64,000 nucleotides of DNA from Pannonibacter phragmitetus DSM 14782 (GTDB lineage Bacteria; Pseudomonadota; Alphaproteobacteria; Rhizobiales; Stappiaceae), in the NCBI RefSeq assembly GCF_000382365.1, contig NZ_KB908235.1, forward strand, positions 1-64,000, read 5' to 3'. The notes beneath the pieces are model-generated. The model saw only the letters and a list, made by a program, of their open reading frames with translations, did no database searches and had not been told where the DNA came from. The first letter of the stretch is position 1. Each line of letters starts with the position of its first letter. Below are positions 27,659 through 35,166 of this stretch, piece by piece. The position numbers and the translations under genes are program-made.

Positions 27659-30430
27659 ATGCAGGAAGATCTTCATCATCTGTCGAGCCGGTTCTGGGCC
27701 AAGACCTTGGCTGCGGATCTGTTGGGGGGCGCGGCCTACAAGCCGGTGCTGCATCATCTGCTGGACGTGGCGGCCGCCGCCTATTGTCTCTTGCAGGCAA
27801 AGCCGGGCCTGTTGCGCCGTCTGGCAGTCCGGTATGACGTGCCGGAGTACCGCTTGCTGCTGGTGCTGGCGTTTCTGGCCGGGCTGCATGATCTTGGCAA
27901 GATTTCCCGCTGTTTCCAGATCAAGTGGCCCGAAATCTGGCCTGAGGACAAGTTTGGGCCATTGCTGCCGGTGGCGGGACGGTCGCACTGGCGCAATACG
28001 GCGCTGCTGTTGCGTGCGCCATCGATTGCGCCTCTGCTCACCGGGCTGTTTCCCTCTGTCAAGCCAGCCTACCTGCAAAGTCAGATGGCACCGCTGATTG
28101 CGGCCATTGCCGGACATCACGGTGTGCCGCCATCTCCTGACGATATGACAAGGGATGCCGTGAACGATCCCGATCTCGGCCCGCAGCTTGTCCCCATCGC
28201 TGCCCATGTGGCGGGGGAATTGGCGCGCATTCTGAAGCCCGAGCCGCTGGAAGGGCTGAAGGACAATTCTGCCTTCAAGGCCTTGTCCTGGCCTGTTGCC
28301 GGGCTGATCACGCTGGCGGACTGGGTGGGCTCGGATGCTGACTTCTTCGGGCCGCAGGACCCGGACATGGGCGCGGATGAATACTGGCCGCTGGCGCTGG
28401 AGGCAGCCGGGAAGGCCGTGCGGGAAAAGGGCCTGTGCCCGCCCGCCGCCTTCGCCGCGCCGGATCTCGCCCGCGTGGCCCCCGCTGCGGCTATCTCGCC
28501 CCGGCCCCTGCAACAGGCAGCAGCAGAGCTGCCGCTGTCCGGCCATCCGGCCCTCGTGATCCTTGAAGATACGGCGGGTGCCGGCAAGACGGAGGCAGCT
28601 CTTGTGCTGGCCGCACGCATGCTGGCAGAGGGCATGGGGGAGGGCGTCTTCATGGCCCTGCCGACCATGGCGACCGCCAACGCCATGTATGGCCGGCTTG
28701 CTCCGGTTTACCGGCAGTTTTTTGAAGACGGAAGCTCACCCTCGCTGGTGCTTGCCCATGGGCAGGCTTCGCTATCGCAGGTGTTCCGGGCCAGTGCGGC
28801 GCAGGCCGCCACTGCAATCCTTGATCCCGGCGCAGACGAACAGCCCGTTTCCGCCTTCTGTGCCAGCTGGCTGGCGGACAGCCGCCGCAAGGCGCTGCTG
28901 GCGGATGTGGGGGCGGCAACCATCGATCAGGCGTTTCTGGCCATCCTGCGCAAGAAGCATCTGGCCCTGCGGCAGGCAGGCCTTGCCAGCCATGTGCTGA
29001 TCGTGGATGAAGCCCACTGCTTTGATGCCTATATGGGCGAGGAACTGGAGCGCCTTCTTGAACTGCACGCCATGCTGGGCGGCTCTGCCATCGTGCTGTC
29101 GGCAACGCTCGCCGAGGCGCAGAAGGCTGCGATGCTGAAAGCCTTTGCCAAAGGGCTGGGCATGCGCGCACCGCAGGGCCTGGATGCGGGGGCAGACCCT
29201 GCCGGTGTTCCCTATCCCCTGATCACCCGTCTGGATGCAGGCACCGTCACGCGAACCGCTCCGGGCACGGACCCGCGTCTCCACCGTGAGGTGACGGTGC
29301 GCCGGGCTGCCAGCCGGGAAGCGGTGATGCAGGAGGCGCTGGAAGCAGCCCGCCAGGGCGCTGCCGTTGCCATCATCTGCAATGCGGTGGACCCGGCCAT
29401 CTGCATGTTTGAAGCACTCAGGCAGGCAGGCGGTGTGCCGGTGGACCTGTTCCACGCCCGCATGGCGCAGGTAGACCGGCAGGCCATCGAGGCGGAAGTT
29501 CTTTCGCGCTTCGGCAAGAATGCGCCGCAAGAGCGGCGCGCCGGGCGCACTCTTGTCGCCACGCAGGTGATCGAGCAGTCGCTGGACCTCGATTTTGATC
29601 TCATCTTCACCGACCTTGCGCCAGTGGATCTGCTGATCCAGCGTGCCGGGCGCCTGTGGCGGCACATGCCGCAGCGGCCCTTGGAAACCCGGCCCTTTGC
29701 CGCCCCCGCTCTTGTGGTGCTCTCGGCGGATCCGGACGAAGTGGCGGATGCGAAATGGGGCGTTGATGTCCTGCAGCAGGCGGCCTTCACCTACAGGCGG
29801 CCCGCTGTCTTGTGGCGCACGGCGCGCCACCTTTTTGACCGGGGCCGCATCGTCAGCCCCACGGACATGCGCCCGCTGATCGAGACTGTCTATGATGCAG
29901 GCAGCTGGGACGATGTGCCTGAGCCCCTTCATCAGGCCCAGCAGATGGCGGAAGGCGAGGAGCAGGGCAACCGGCAGCTGGCAAAATTCAATCTGGCGGC
30001 GCCTGCCGATGGCTACACCGGGCTTCAGGATCAGCTTTCCTCCGATGAGGAAATCGGCACAAGGCTGGGGGAGGCAACGCTCACCCTGCGCATCGCCCGG
30101 ATGCGGGATGGAAAGCTGGTGCCGCTGGCCGAACCCGGCGGCCCCGGCCCCGATGCCATGGCAGAGGCCTGGGCCCTGTCTGCCCTCAGTTGCCGCAAGG
30201 CAATTCTTACCCGGCAGGGCAGGGATGCAAGCCCGGCACCGGACGCGGCAGAAGAAAGGTGCCGCACCGCTGCCCGCGAAACCCTGCGCCGCAGTTGGCC
30301 GGAGTTCGAGGCCTCCATCGTCATCGCCATTCTGGAGGAAGACGGCCATCTGGATGCGGGCCCGGACTTCAGCCGCTCGCTGTCCTACAGCCGCAGCAAG
30401 GGCCTGATGAACGGCGCGGCGCGAGAGTGA
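27659..30430 (+). CDS. cas3: CRISPR-associated nuclease/helicase Cas3, type I-E
   Basis: Cas3 is recruited by target-bound Cascade and degrades DNA 3' to 5'. The 923-residue product has an N-terminal HD nuclease (LHHLLDVA at about 31-38, LAGLHDLGK at 73-81, AGHHG at 151-155, LADWVGSD at 219-226). The superfamily-2 helicase follows: DTAGAGKT (about 304-311), DEAH (about 450) and QRAGRLWRH. The length fits I-E Cas3 (~890). I start at the ATG at 27659 after AAGGGG; a TTG lies two codons earlier. Array 1 begins 152 bp downstream, and five features separate it from the other cas genes. Confidence 0.95.
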   Translation: MQEDLHHLSSRFWAKTLAADLLGGAAYKPVLHHLLDVAAAAYCLLQAKPGLLRRLAVRYDVPEYRLLLVLAFLAGLHDLGKISRCFQIKWPEIWPEDKFGPLLPVAGRSHWRNTALLLRAPSIAPLLTGLFPSVKPAYLQSQMAPLIAAIAGHHGVPPSPDDMTRDAVNDPDLGPQLVPIAAHVAGELARILKPEPLEGLKDNSAFKALSWPVAGLITLADWVGSDADFFGPQDPDMGADEYWPLALEAAGKAVREKGLCPPAAFAAPDLARVAPAAAISPRPLQQAAAELPLSGHPALVILEDTAGAGKTEAALVLAARMLAEGMGEGVFMALPTMATANAMYGRLAPVYRQFFEDGSSPSLVLAHGQASLSQVFRASAAQAATAILDPGADEQPVSAFCASWLADSRRKALLADVGAATIDQAFLAILRKKHLALRQAGLASHVLIVDEAHCFDAYMGEELERLLELHAMLGGSAIVLSATLAEAQKAAMLKAFAKGLGMRAPQGLDAGADPAGVPYPLITRLDAGTVTRTAPGTDPRLHREVTVRRAASREAVMQEALEAARQGAAVAIICNAVDPAICMFEALRQAGGVPVDLFHARMAQVDRQAIEAEVLSRFGKNAPQERRAGRTLVATQVIEQSLDLDFDLIFTDLAPVDLLIQRAGRLWRHMPQRPLETRPFAAPALVVLSADPDEVADAKWGVDVLQQAAFTYRRPAVLWRTARHLFDRGRIVSPTDMRPLIETVYDAGSWDDVPEPLHQAQQMAEGEEQGNRQLAKFNLAAPADGYTGLQDQLSSDEEIGTRLGEATLTLRIARMRDGKLVPLAEPGGPGPDAMAEAWALSALSCRKAILTRQGRDASPAPDAAEERCRTAARETLRRSWPEFEASIVIAILEEDGHLDAGPDFSRSLSYSRSKGLMNGAARE

Positions 30431-30526
30431 TGCCGCTCTGCCAGAGCTGCAATCTGGCCGGGTTTCTCTTGCCTGTTACAGCCCTTTGCGCCACTCTCCA
30501 ACCCGCCCCCGAAAGCCCCTGATTTT

Positions 30527-30582
30527 CCGGTAGCTTTCCGCTCTTTGAAATTCTACTGTCAGATCAATGCTCTCCAGCAAGA
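30527..30582 (+). promoter_or_regulatory. Leader end of CRISPR array 1
   Basis: These 56 bases directly before the first repeat are nearly the same as 41481-41536 before array 2 (CCGGTAGCTT, CCGCTCTTTGAAATTCTAC, AGATCAATGCTCTCCAGC). Conservation in two separated arrays marks the part needed for spacer integration. ATCAA about 20 bases from the repeat resembles the core of an IHF site, which I-E leaders use, but the match is partial. Confidence 0.8.
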
Positions 30583-32689
30583 GTGTTCCCCGCACACGCG
30601 GGGATGAACCGGAACAGCGGAAGCCCAAGAAGGCGGCGCCGCTGTGTTCCCCGCACACGCGGGGATGAACCGTGGTGGCGGCGCTGGAGCGTTTTGCCGG
30701 GTTGGTGTTCCCCGCACACGCGGGGATGAACCGCTGGTGCTCTGGCATCTGGCCGACCGGCACCACGTGTTCCCCGCACACGCGGGGATGAACCGCGGAT
30801 CAGCGGTCTTGCCGGGCAGATGGAGGAGTGTTCCCCGCACACGCGGGGATGAACCGGACATACTGTCCTCAATTCATCCCCGCTCAATGTGTTCCCCGCA
30901 CACGCGGGGATGAACCGCCTGGGGCATGGTGGTTGGCAATGAAGATGATGTGTTCCCCGCACACGCGGGGATGAACCGCCTGTGATCATTGCAAGATGAA
31001 GATCAGCGGTGTGTTCCCCGCACACGCGGGGATGAACCGCCGTTTGCAGGTTTGTGGTGGCCTGATCAACGGTGTTCCCCGCACACGCGGGGATGAACCG
31101 CGTATTCGGCCTTGATCTTGTGCGAGCTTAGTGTGTTCCCCGCACACGCGGGGATGAACCGCGCTTTCCAGAGACAGGCCTAGCTCATCGACGGTGTTCC
31201 CCGCACACGCGGGGATGAACCGGTTGGGGACAGATTGCTGATGGTAGAGCGATTGTGTTCCCCGCACACGCGGGGATGAACCGCGCCACCAGTCACCACG
31301 AACCCAAGACTACCCGTGTTCCCCGCACACGCGGGGATGAACCGGTCTTGCGCAGGTAACTGCGGTTGAGGCCTGCGTGTTCCCCGCACACGCGGGGATG
31401 AACCGACGTTGCCCCCACAATTAGCAGCCGCACTACAGTGTTCCCCGCACACGCGGGGATGAACCGCGCGGCGTTCGGTGGCGGCAATACGAGCGGTGGT
31501 GTTCCCCGCACACGCGGGGATGAACCGGCTGGCGCGCAGGTTGGCTTGACCCTGCGGGCGTGTTCCCCGCACACGCGGGGATGAACCGCGGACAAATGAC
31601 CGCGCTTTGTCCGCTTGTGTGTGTTCCCCGCACACGCGGGGATGAACCGACCAGCATTGCGGCAGGGATCCTCGTTACCGCGTGTTCCCCGCACACGCGG
31701 GGATGAACCGGCCAGCATGGCGCAGCGGCGGACGGCGGAGCTCGTGTTCCCCGCACACGCGGGGATGAACCGCGCTGCGCATTGCTGGCGCGATCCGCTC
31801 CGTGGTGTTCCCCGCACACGCGGGGATGAACCATGAACGTGGCCTTGGAGCCGGTGATAACATCGGTGTTCCCCGCACACGCGGGGATGAACCGGTGGCG
31901 GATCTGCGCGGCACGTGCCGGGACACGTGTTCCCCGCACACGCGGGGATGAACCGGCGAACAACGTAGGCCAACATCGCCCTACAGAGTGTTCCCCGCAC
32001 ACGCGGGGATGAACCGCGCCAGCTTTCCTTGCGTTGCGTTGAAGCTCTGTGTTCCCCGCACACGCGGGGATGAACCGGTTATCTGGACCCGGCTCCGGCT
32101 GATCCTGCGGTGTTCCCCGCACACGCGGGGATGAACCGTCCGTCAGGCTGGCCAGATCCTTGATCCACGGCGTGTTCCCCGCACACGCGGGGATGAACCG
32201 TCGTCTCGGTCCTGCTGACCAATCCTGGGGTCGTGTTCCCCGCACACGCGGGGATGAACCGCGCGGGTAGAGCGGGAAATGGATGCGGCGGCAGTGTTCC
32301 CCGCACACGCGGGGATGAACCGGTCACTTGGCGCCTCTACGACAACGTCGTGATGTGTTCCCCGCACACGCGGGGATGAACCGCGGCTTTGCCACTTCCT
32401 GGGGCAGATCGCCTGTGTGTTCCCCGCACACGCGGGGATGAACCGACCGCCGGAGAGGCGGTCCCGCAGATTGACTAGTGTTCCCCGCACACGCGGGGAT
32501 GAACCGGGATCCGGAGTGCCGACGTTCTGCGTCTTGCCGTGTTCCCCGCACACGCGGGGATGAACCGGAAGACTGACCGGGAAGGCGGGCTGGGTGGCCG
32601 TGTTCCTCGCACACGCGGGGATGAACCGAACGCCTCAGGGTACAGCGTGCGCTTGCCGAAGTGTTCCCCGCACACGCAGGGATGGGCCG
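30583..32689 (+). CRISPR. CRISPR array 1, type I-E, 35 repeats and 34 spacers
   Basis: The 29-bp repeat begins GTGTTCCCCGC and ends GGGGATGAACCG, with CCCCGC/GCGGGG stems around an ACAC loop. Counting repeat starts gives 35 repeats; 30 spacers are 32 bp and four are 33 bp (after repeats 3, 19, 26 and 30). The leader is on the left. The repeat at 31805 ends in A instead of G. The repeat at 32600 has a stem change (CCTCGC), and the last, at 32661, is degenerate at its 3' end, as expected for the old end. Spacers 14 (31406-31437) and 16 (31528-31559) recur in array 2. Confidence 0.98.
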
Positions 32690-32782
32690 GACTTACGGCA
32701 TCCTTGCTCTTGTTTGATGGACTGGAGGCAAAGGTATCGCAGAGGTCTCCTAGACAAATTGCACTCTATGGAGTACATGTTT

Positions 32783-33082
32783 ATGGTCAATGTGATCAAG
32801 ACGGATGCCTTTCACCGCTGGATGAAATCCTTGGCAGATCAGCGGGCGAGGGCACGGATTGCCATGCGCATAGACCGGCTTGCCGAAGGGAATGCGGGGG
32901 ATTTTGCGCCGGTAGGCGAGGGCGTTTGCGAATTGCGGATAGATTATGGACCCGGCTACAGGGTCTACTATTTGCGGCGTGGTGACGCCTTGGTGCTGCT
33001 TCTGTGTGGCGGTGACAAGAGCACGCAACCGGCAGACATCAGGAAGGCTTTGCAGATCGCACATGAATGGAAGGACGGATGA
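32783..33082 (+). CDS. higB: HigB-type toxin (RelE/ParE superfamily addiction-module killer)
   Basis: This 99-residue protein matches the small HigB-like killer family: IKTDAFHRWMKSLADQRARA, GNAGDFAPVGEGVCELRIDY, GPGYRVYYLRRGDALVLLL and CGGDKSTQ. These toxins are usually ribosome-dependent RNases. I chose the ATG at 32783 to match the family N-terminus, with GGAG 9 bases upstream; ATGs at 32768 and 32777 are possible. It starts ~90 bp after array 1 and overlaps its antitoxin gene. Confidence 0.85.
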   Translation: MVNVIKTDAFHRWMKSLADQRARARIAMRIDRLAEGNAGDFAPVGEGVCELRIDYGPGYRVYYLRRGDALVLLLCGGDKSTQPADIRKALQIAHEWKDG

Positions 33083-33384
33083 TGACAGTCCAACTCAGCC
33101 CTTTTGACAGTGCCGAATATCTCGACAGTGAAGAAGCCGTCGAGGAATATATGCTTGCGGCCTTCGAAACGGAGGATCCTGCCTTTATTGCCCGCTGCCT
33201 TGGCACTGTTGCCAGGGCGCGTAACATGAGCCAGCTCTCCCGCGAGACCGGCATGAGCCGTGCAGCGCTTTACAAGGCGTTGAGCGGGGAAGGTAACCCC
33301 GAGTTTGCGACCATCATGAAAGTGCTGCATGCACTCGGTATCAGGCTGGCTCCCAAGGTTTCCGCTCCCGTCTCCTCATGCTGA
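33082..33384 (+). CDS. higA: HigA-type antitoxin (helix-turn-helix addiction-module antidote)
   Basis: This 100-residue partner of the preceding toxin has LSPFDSAEYLDSEEAVEEYM followed by a Cro/C1-type helix-turn-helix (MSQLSRETGMSRAALYKALS) and GNPEFATIMKVLHALGI. The sequence is that of the antidote family that accompanies this killer. AAGGACGG lies before two tandem ATGs (33079, 33082), and the toxin stop overlaps them, so the pair is coupled. It may keep the CRISPR locus from being lost. Confidence 0.85.
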   Translation: MTVQLSPFDSAEYLDSEEAVEEYMLAAFETEDPAFIARCLGTVARARNMSQLSRETGMSRAALYKALSGEGNPEFATIMKVLHALGIRLAPKVSAPVSSC

Positions 33385-33550
33385 CATGTGCCGGACTTCC
33401 CCCATCATTCGGCGATCGTGCTTCCGTGCCACTGGTGCTGGAGCCCTGAGCGGCTGCCGCGTTTTCTAAGAGCCATGATTGATTCCTTCCTGCCCTTGCC
33501 GTAAGGTTGAGGCTGGCGAGTGTTTGCATCCTTGAGTGGGGAGGGGCGGC

Positions 33551-34576
33551 ATGGGCAGGCTGGTTTGGTGGCTGGGTGTTCCAGCCGTTTTCGGAGCGGG
33601 CGTCTTTGCCGGCGTGCTGTTTTCCCCGCCGCTGGGCACAGCGCTGCTTGAGGTGGCCGGGCTGGATGGCGGCGGCAGGAAGGCCCTGATCGACTACACA
33701 ACGACAGGTGCCGTCGAGCCTTCGCCCGGACGTGATCCGGAGCCTGCCAGCGATCCGTCTGCCACAATTGCCCACCTGATGCATGGCATCGCGCAAACGG
33801 CATCTTACGCCTACCTTCACGAGCATGCCTATATCCTCTCTCCGCATGCCATCGCCTCGGGGGAGGATCTGATCCTGCCGCAGGATCTGACACGTCTCAG
33901 CCTCACGGAGTTGGGCAAGCGGCATGCGCAGGCTGATGCCGCCGGGCGGGCGGCGATCCTTGAAGAGGTTCAGCGGCGGGAACTGCGCGTCACCGAAGTC
34001 AGCGGCGAATTCTTCCCTGACATGGTTCTGGATTCACCGCACGATGCCTTCATCTATGTCAGCCGGGGCAAAAAGGGCGATACTGTCGCGGCAACCGGCC
34101 CTGCGGCGGCCATGAGCATCGGCGCCACGATGGAGCCCGTAACGCTGGCGCCGGTGCAGACGGAAACGTCATCCACCATCGGGGTGCAGTTGCGCGGTGC
34201 CGGGTTCGATATCGAGCCGAAGGAGATGATCTGGCGGCAGGTGCCCGACGGGCAGGAGGAAACCTTCCTCTGGGTGGTGACGCCCCGCAAGGAGGGGCAG
34301 CTTCAGTTGACGATTGATCTGCGGCAGAAACTGATCTTCGGCGGAGAGACCATCGAAAGACCCGTCCGCAGCTTCCCCAAGACCATTGCCGTCTCTGCGG
34401 ATCTCTTCACACGGATCGGCAGGGCCGTTGGCGGCGTCAGCGTTGCGCTCGACACAGCCAACAAGATCGGCGTCGCCATCGCCGCTTTCCTCGGCATTGC
34501 GGGTATCGGAGGCCTTGGCACCCTGATCCAGTACCTCTACCGCCGCCTCCGCCCGCCCCGCGCTGCGGATGTGTGA
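33551..34576 (+). CDS. Membrane-anchored protein of unknown function inside the CRISPR locus
   Basis: The product has 341 residues and I do not recognise the family. A hydrophobic helix at about 4-28 anchors it at the N-terminus. A middle part (about 150-295) is rich in beta-strand-like sequence (VSGEFFPDMVLDSPHDAFIY, EETFLWVVTPRKEGQLQLTI). A second hydrophobic helix lies at about 305-330, before an Arg-rich tail. The ATG at 33551 follows GAGGGG. It stands between HigBA and the mini-CRISPR, on the cas strand. It could be an accessory of the CRISPR system or simple cargo. Confidence 0.7.
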   Translation: MGRLVWWLGVPAVFGAGVFAGVLFSPPLGTALLEVAGLDGGGRKALIDYTTTGAVEPSPGRDPEPASDPSATIAHLMHGIAQTASYAYLHEHAYILSPHAIASGEDLILPQDLTRLSLTELGKRHAQADAAGRAAILEEVQRRELRVTEVSGEFFPDMVLDSPHDAFIYVSRGKKGDTVAATGPAAAMSIGATMEPVTLAPVQTETSSTIGVQLRGAGFDIEPKEMIWRQVPDGQEETFLWVVTPRKEGQLQLTIDLRQKLIFGGETIERPVRSFPKTIAVSADLFTRIGRAVGGVSVALDTANKIGVAIAAFLGIAGIGGLGTLIQYLYRRLRPPRAADV

Positions 34577-34627
34577 TGGGCAACTGGGAGGCGGTTGACA
34601 TGCAGGGGATTATAGGGTTTTTCCGAC

Positions 34628-34717
34628 GAGTTCCCCGCGTGTGCGGGGATGAACCGCTTTGTTGGTCGCTCTGATCATCAGACGTTTCCAGTTCCCCGCA
34701 AACGCGGGGTTTTCATT
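34628..34717 (+). ncRNA. creA: Single-spacer mini-CRISPR, candidate CreA-type crRNA-like antitoxin
   Basis: The first repeat (34628-34656) keeps 29 bp: GAGTTCCCCGC, loop GTGT, GCGGGGATGAACCG. It preserves the Cas6e stem and the 8-base 5' handle ATGAACCG. A spacer of exactly 32 nt follows (34657-34688, seed CTTTGTTGG). The second repeat (from 34689) keeps only the 21 bases through its hairpin (CCCCGC-AAAC-GCGGGG) and then TTTT at 34710-34713. It therefore acts as a terminator and gives the natural crRNA 3' end. Upstream, TTGACA (34595-34600) and TATAGG (34611-34616) are too close together to be one promoter. Spacer target: see 34761-34795. Confidence 0.85.
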
Positions 34718-34760
34718 TTGAGGCTGAGTGATTTGTGTAGGAGACTTACCCGTTTGGCGT

Positions 34761-34795
34761 AAGCTTTGATGATCTCTCTGATAGGCTTGACGATA
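34761..34795 (+). promoter_or_regulatory. AAG PAM plus partial protospacer for the mini-CRISPR guide
   Basis: AAG (34761-34763), the canonical I-E PAM, is followed by a site that matches the mini-CRISPR spacer at 16 of its first 19 positions. Mismatches are at 6, 9 and 12, and the match stops after 19. Positions 6 and 12 are flipped out in type I-E guides and do not count. The seed is therefore complete, while the PAM-distal part is unpaired, the state expected for Cascade binding without Cas3 cleavage. The site covers the -35 of the downstream promoter. Confidence 0.85.
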
Positions 34796-34816
34796 GATTG
34801 CGAATCGACCTATCTG
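34787..34816 (+). promoter_or_regulatory. Promoter of the candidate creT toxin
   Basis: TTGACG (34787-34792), an 18-bp spacer and TATCTG (34811-34816). The -35 lies inside the protospacer-like site, so bound Cascade would block RNA polymerase. TCTGATAGGC is repeated at 34777-34786 and 34813-34822, and CCTATC-T-GATAGG (34809-34821) is a palindrome. The -10 is not close to consensus. Confidence 0.55.
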
Positions 34817-34823
34817 ATAGGCG

Positions 34824-34881
34824 CATCATCCGTAGTGGATGATGGAAACGAAAACGCCCCGCACGGCCATGCGAGGCGTTT
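34824..34881 (+). other. Structured 5' leader of the candidate toxin mRNA
   Basis: Two hairpins fill the leader. CATCATCC (34824-34831) pairs with GGATGATG (34837-34844), at or near the predicted 5' end. AAACGCC (34852-34858) pairs with GGCGTTT (34875-34881), with an inner CGCA/TGCG. Such leaders are common in toxin mRNAs and may tune stability or translation. Confidence 0.6.
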
Positions 34882-34898
34882 CAATCCGAAAGGAAACC

Positions 34899-35006
34899 AT
34901 GCTGAAAATCGCAGAAATGATATTGTCTCAGATTCTGTCCACAATCGTTGATTGGCTTGTATCAGAAGCCATTCAGTGGATGGTTCTCATCTTCGGCTAT
35001 TATTGA
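34899..35006 (+). CDS. creT: 35-residue hydrophobic peptide, candidate CreT-type toxin
   Basis: This short gene lies in its own transcription unit: promoter 34787-34816, Shine-Dalgarno AAGGAA (34890-34895), ATG at 34899, TGA at 35004 and a terminator 18 bp later. The peptide starts MLKIAEMILSQILSTIVDW and ends IFGYY. It is nearly all hydrophobic or amphipathic, with one Lys and two Trp, like membrane-active type I toxins. I infer toxicity from this and from repression by the adjacent guide. It has no obvious likeness to the tRNA-sequestering RNA toxins of some CreTA systems. Confidence 0.7.
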   Translation: MLKIAEMILSQILSTIVDWLVSEAIQWMVLIFGYY

Positions 35007-35024
35007 TTTGTAGCCCGATTCGAA

Positions 35025-35057
35025 CACCTCGGCAACCTTCGTTGCCGAGGTGTTTTT
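35025..35057 (+). terminator. Strong Rho-independent terminator of creT
   Basis: CACCTCGGCAAC (35025-35036), loop CTTC, GTTGCCGAGGTG (35041-35052) and TTTTT. The perfect 12-bp stem insulates the toxin transcript from cas8e 110 bp downstream. Confidence 0.9.
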
Positions 35058-35166
35058 ATGTGACTTTCGTGTATTTCGGCTTTGTGCTTATTTCTGGTGG
35101 TGCTTTCATATCGGAAATGGGGGCGTTGCGTGACTGTTAGCGCAAGGCCCGTGCCGGGGGAGTGGG

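Noticed and set aside
30476-32675. Many open frames inside array 1 with repeated GSSPRVRGT or RFIPACAGNT peptides
   Set aside because: They are translations of the CRISPR repeat. The same holds for 41507-43744 in array 2.
34766-34951. A 61-codon open frame starting inside the protospacer-like site
   Set aside because: No Shine-Dalgarno, starts upstream of the promoter -10 and would not be on the transcript. The 35-codon frame at 34899 has all the signals.
35058-35166. A second match of the mini-CRISPR spacer at the cas8e promoter (CreR-type cas autoregulation)
   Set aside because: CTTTGTG occurs near 35080-35090 but without an AAG PAM and with mismatches from position 7 on. The 34764 site is far better.
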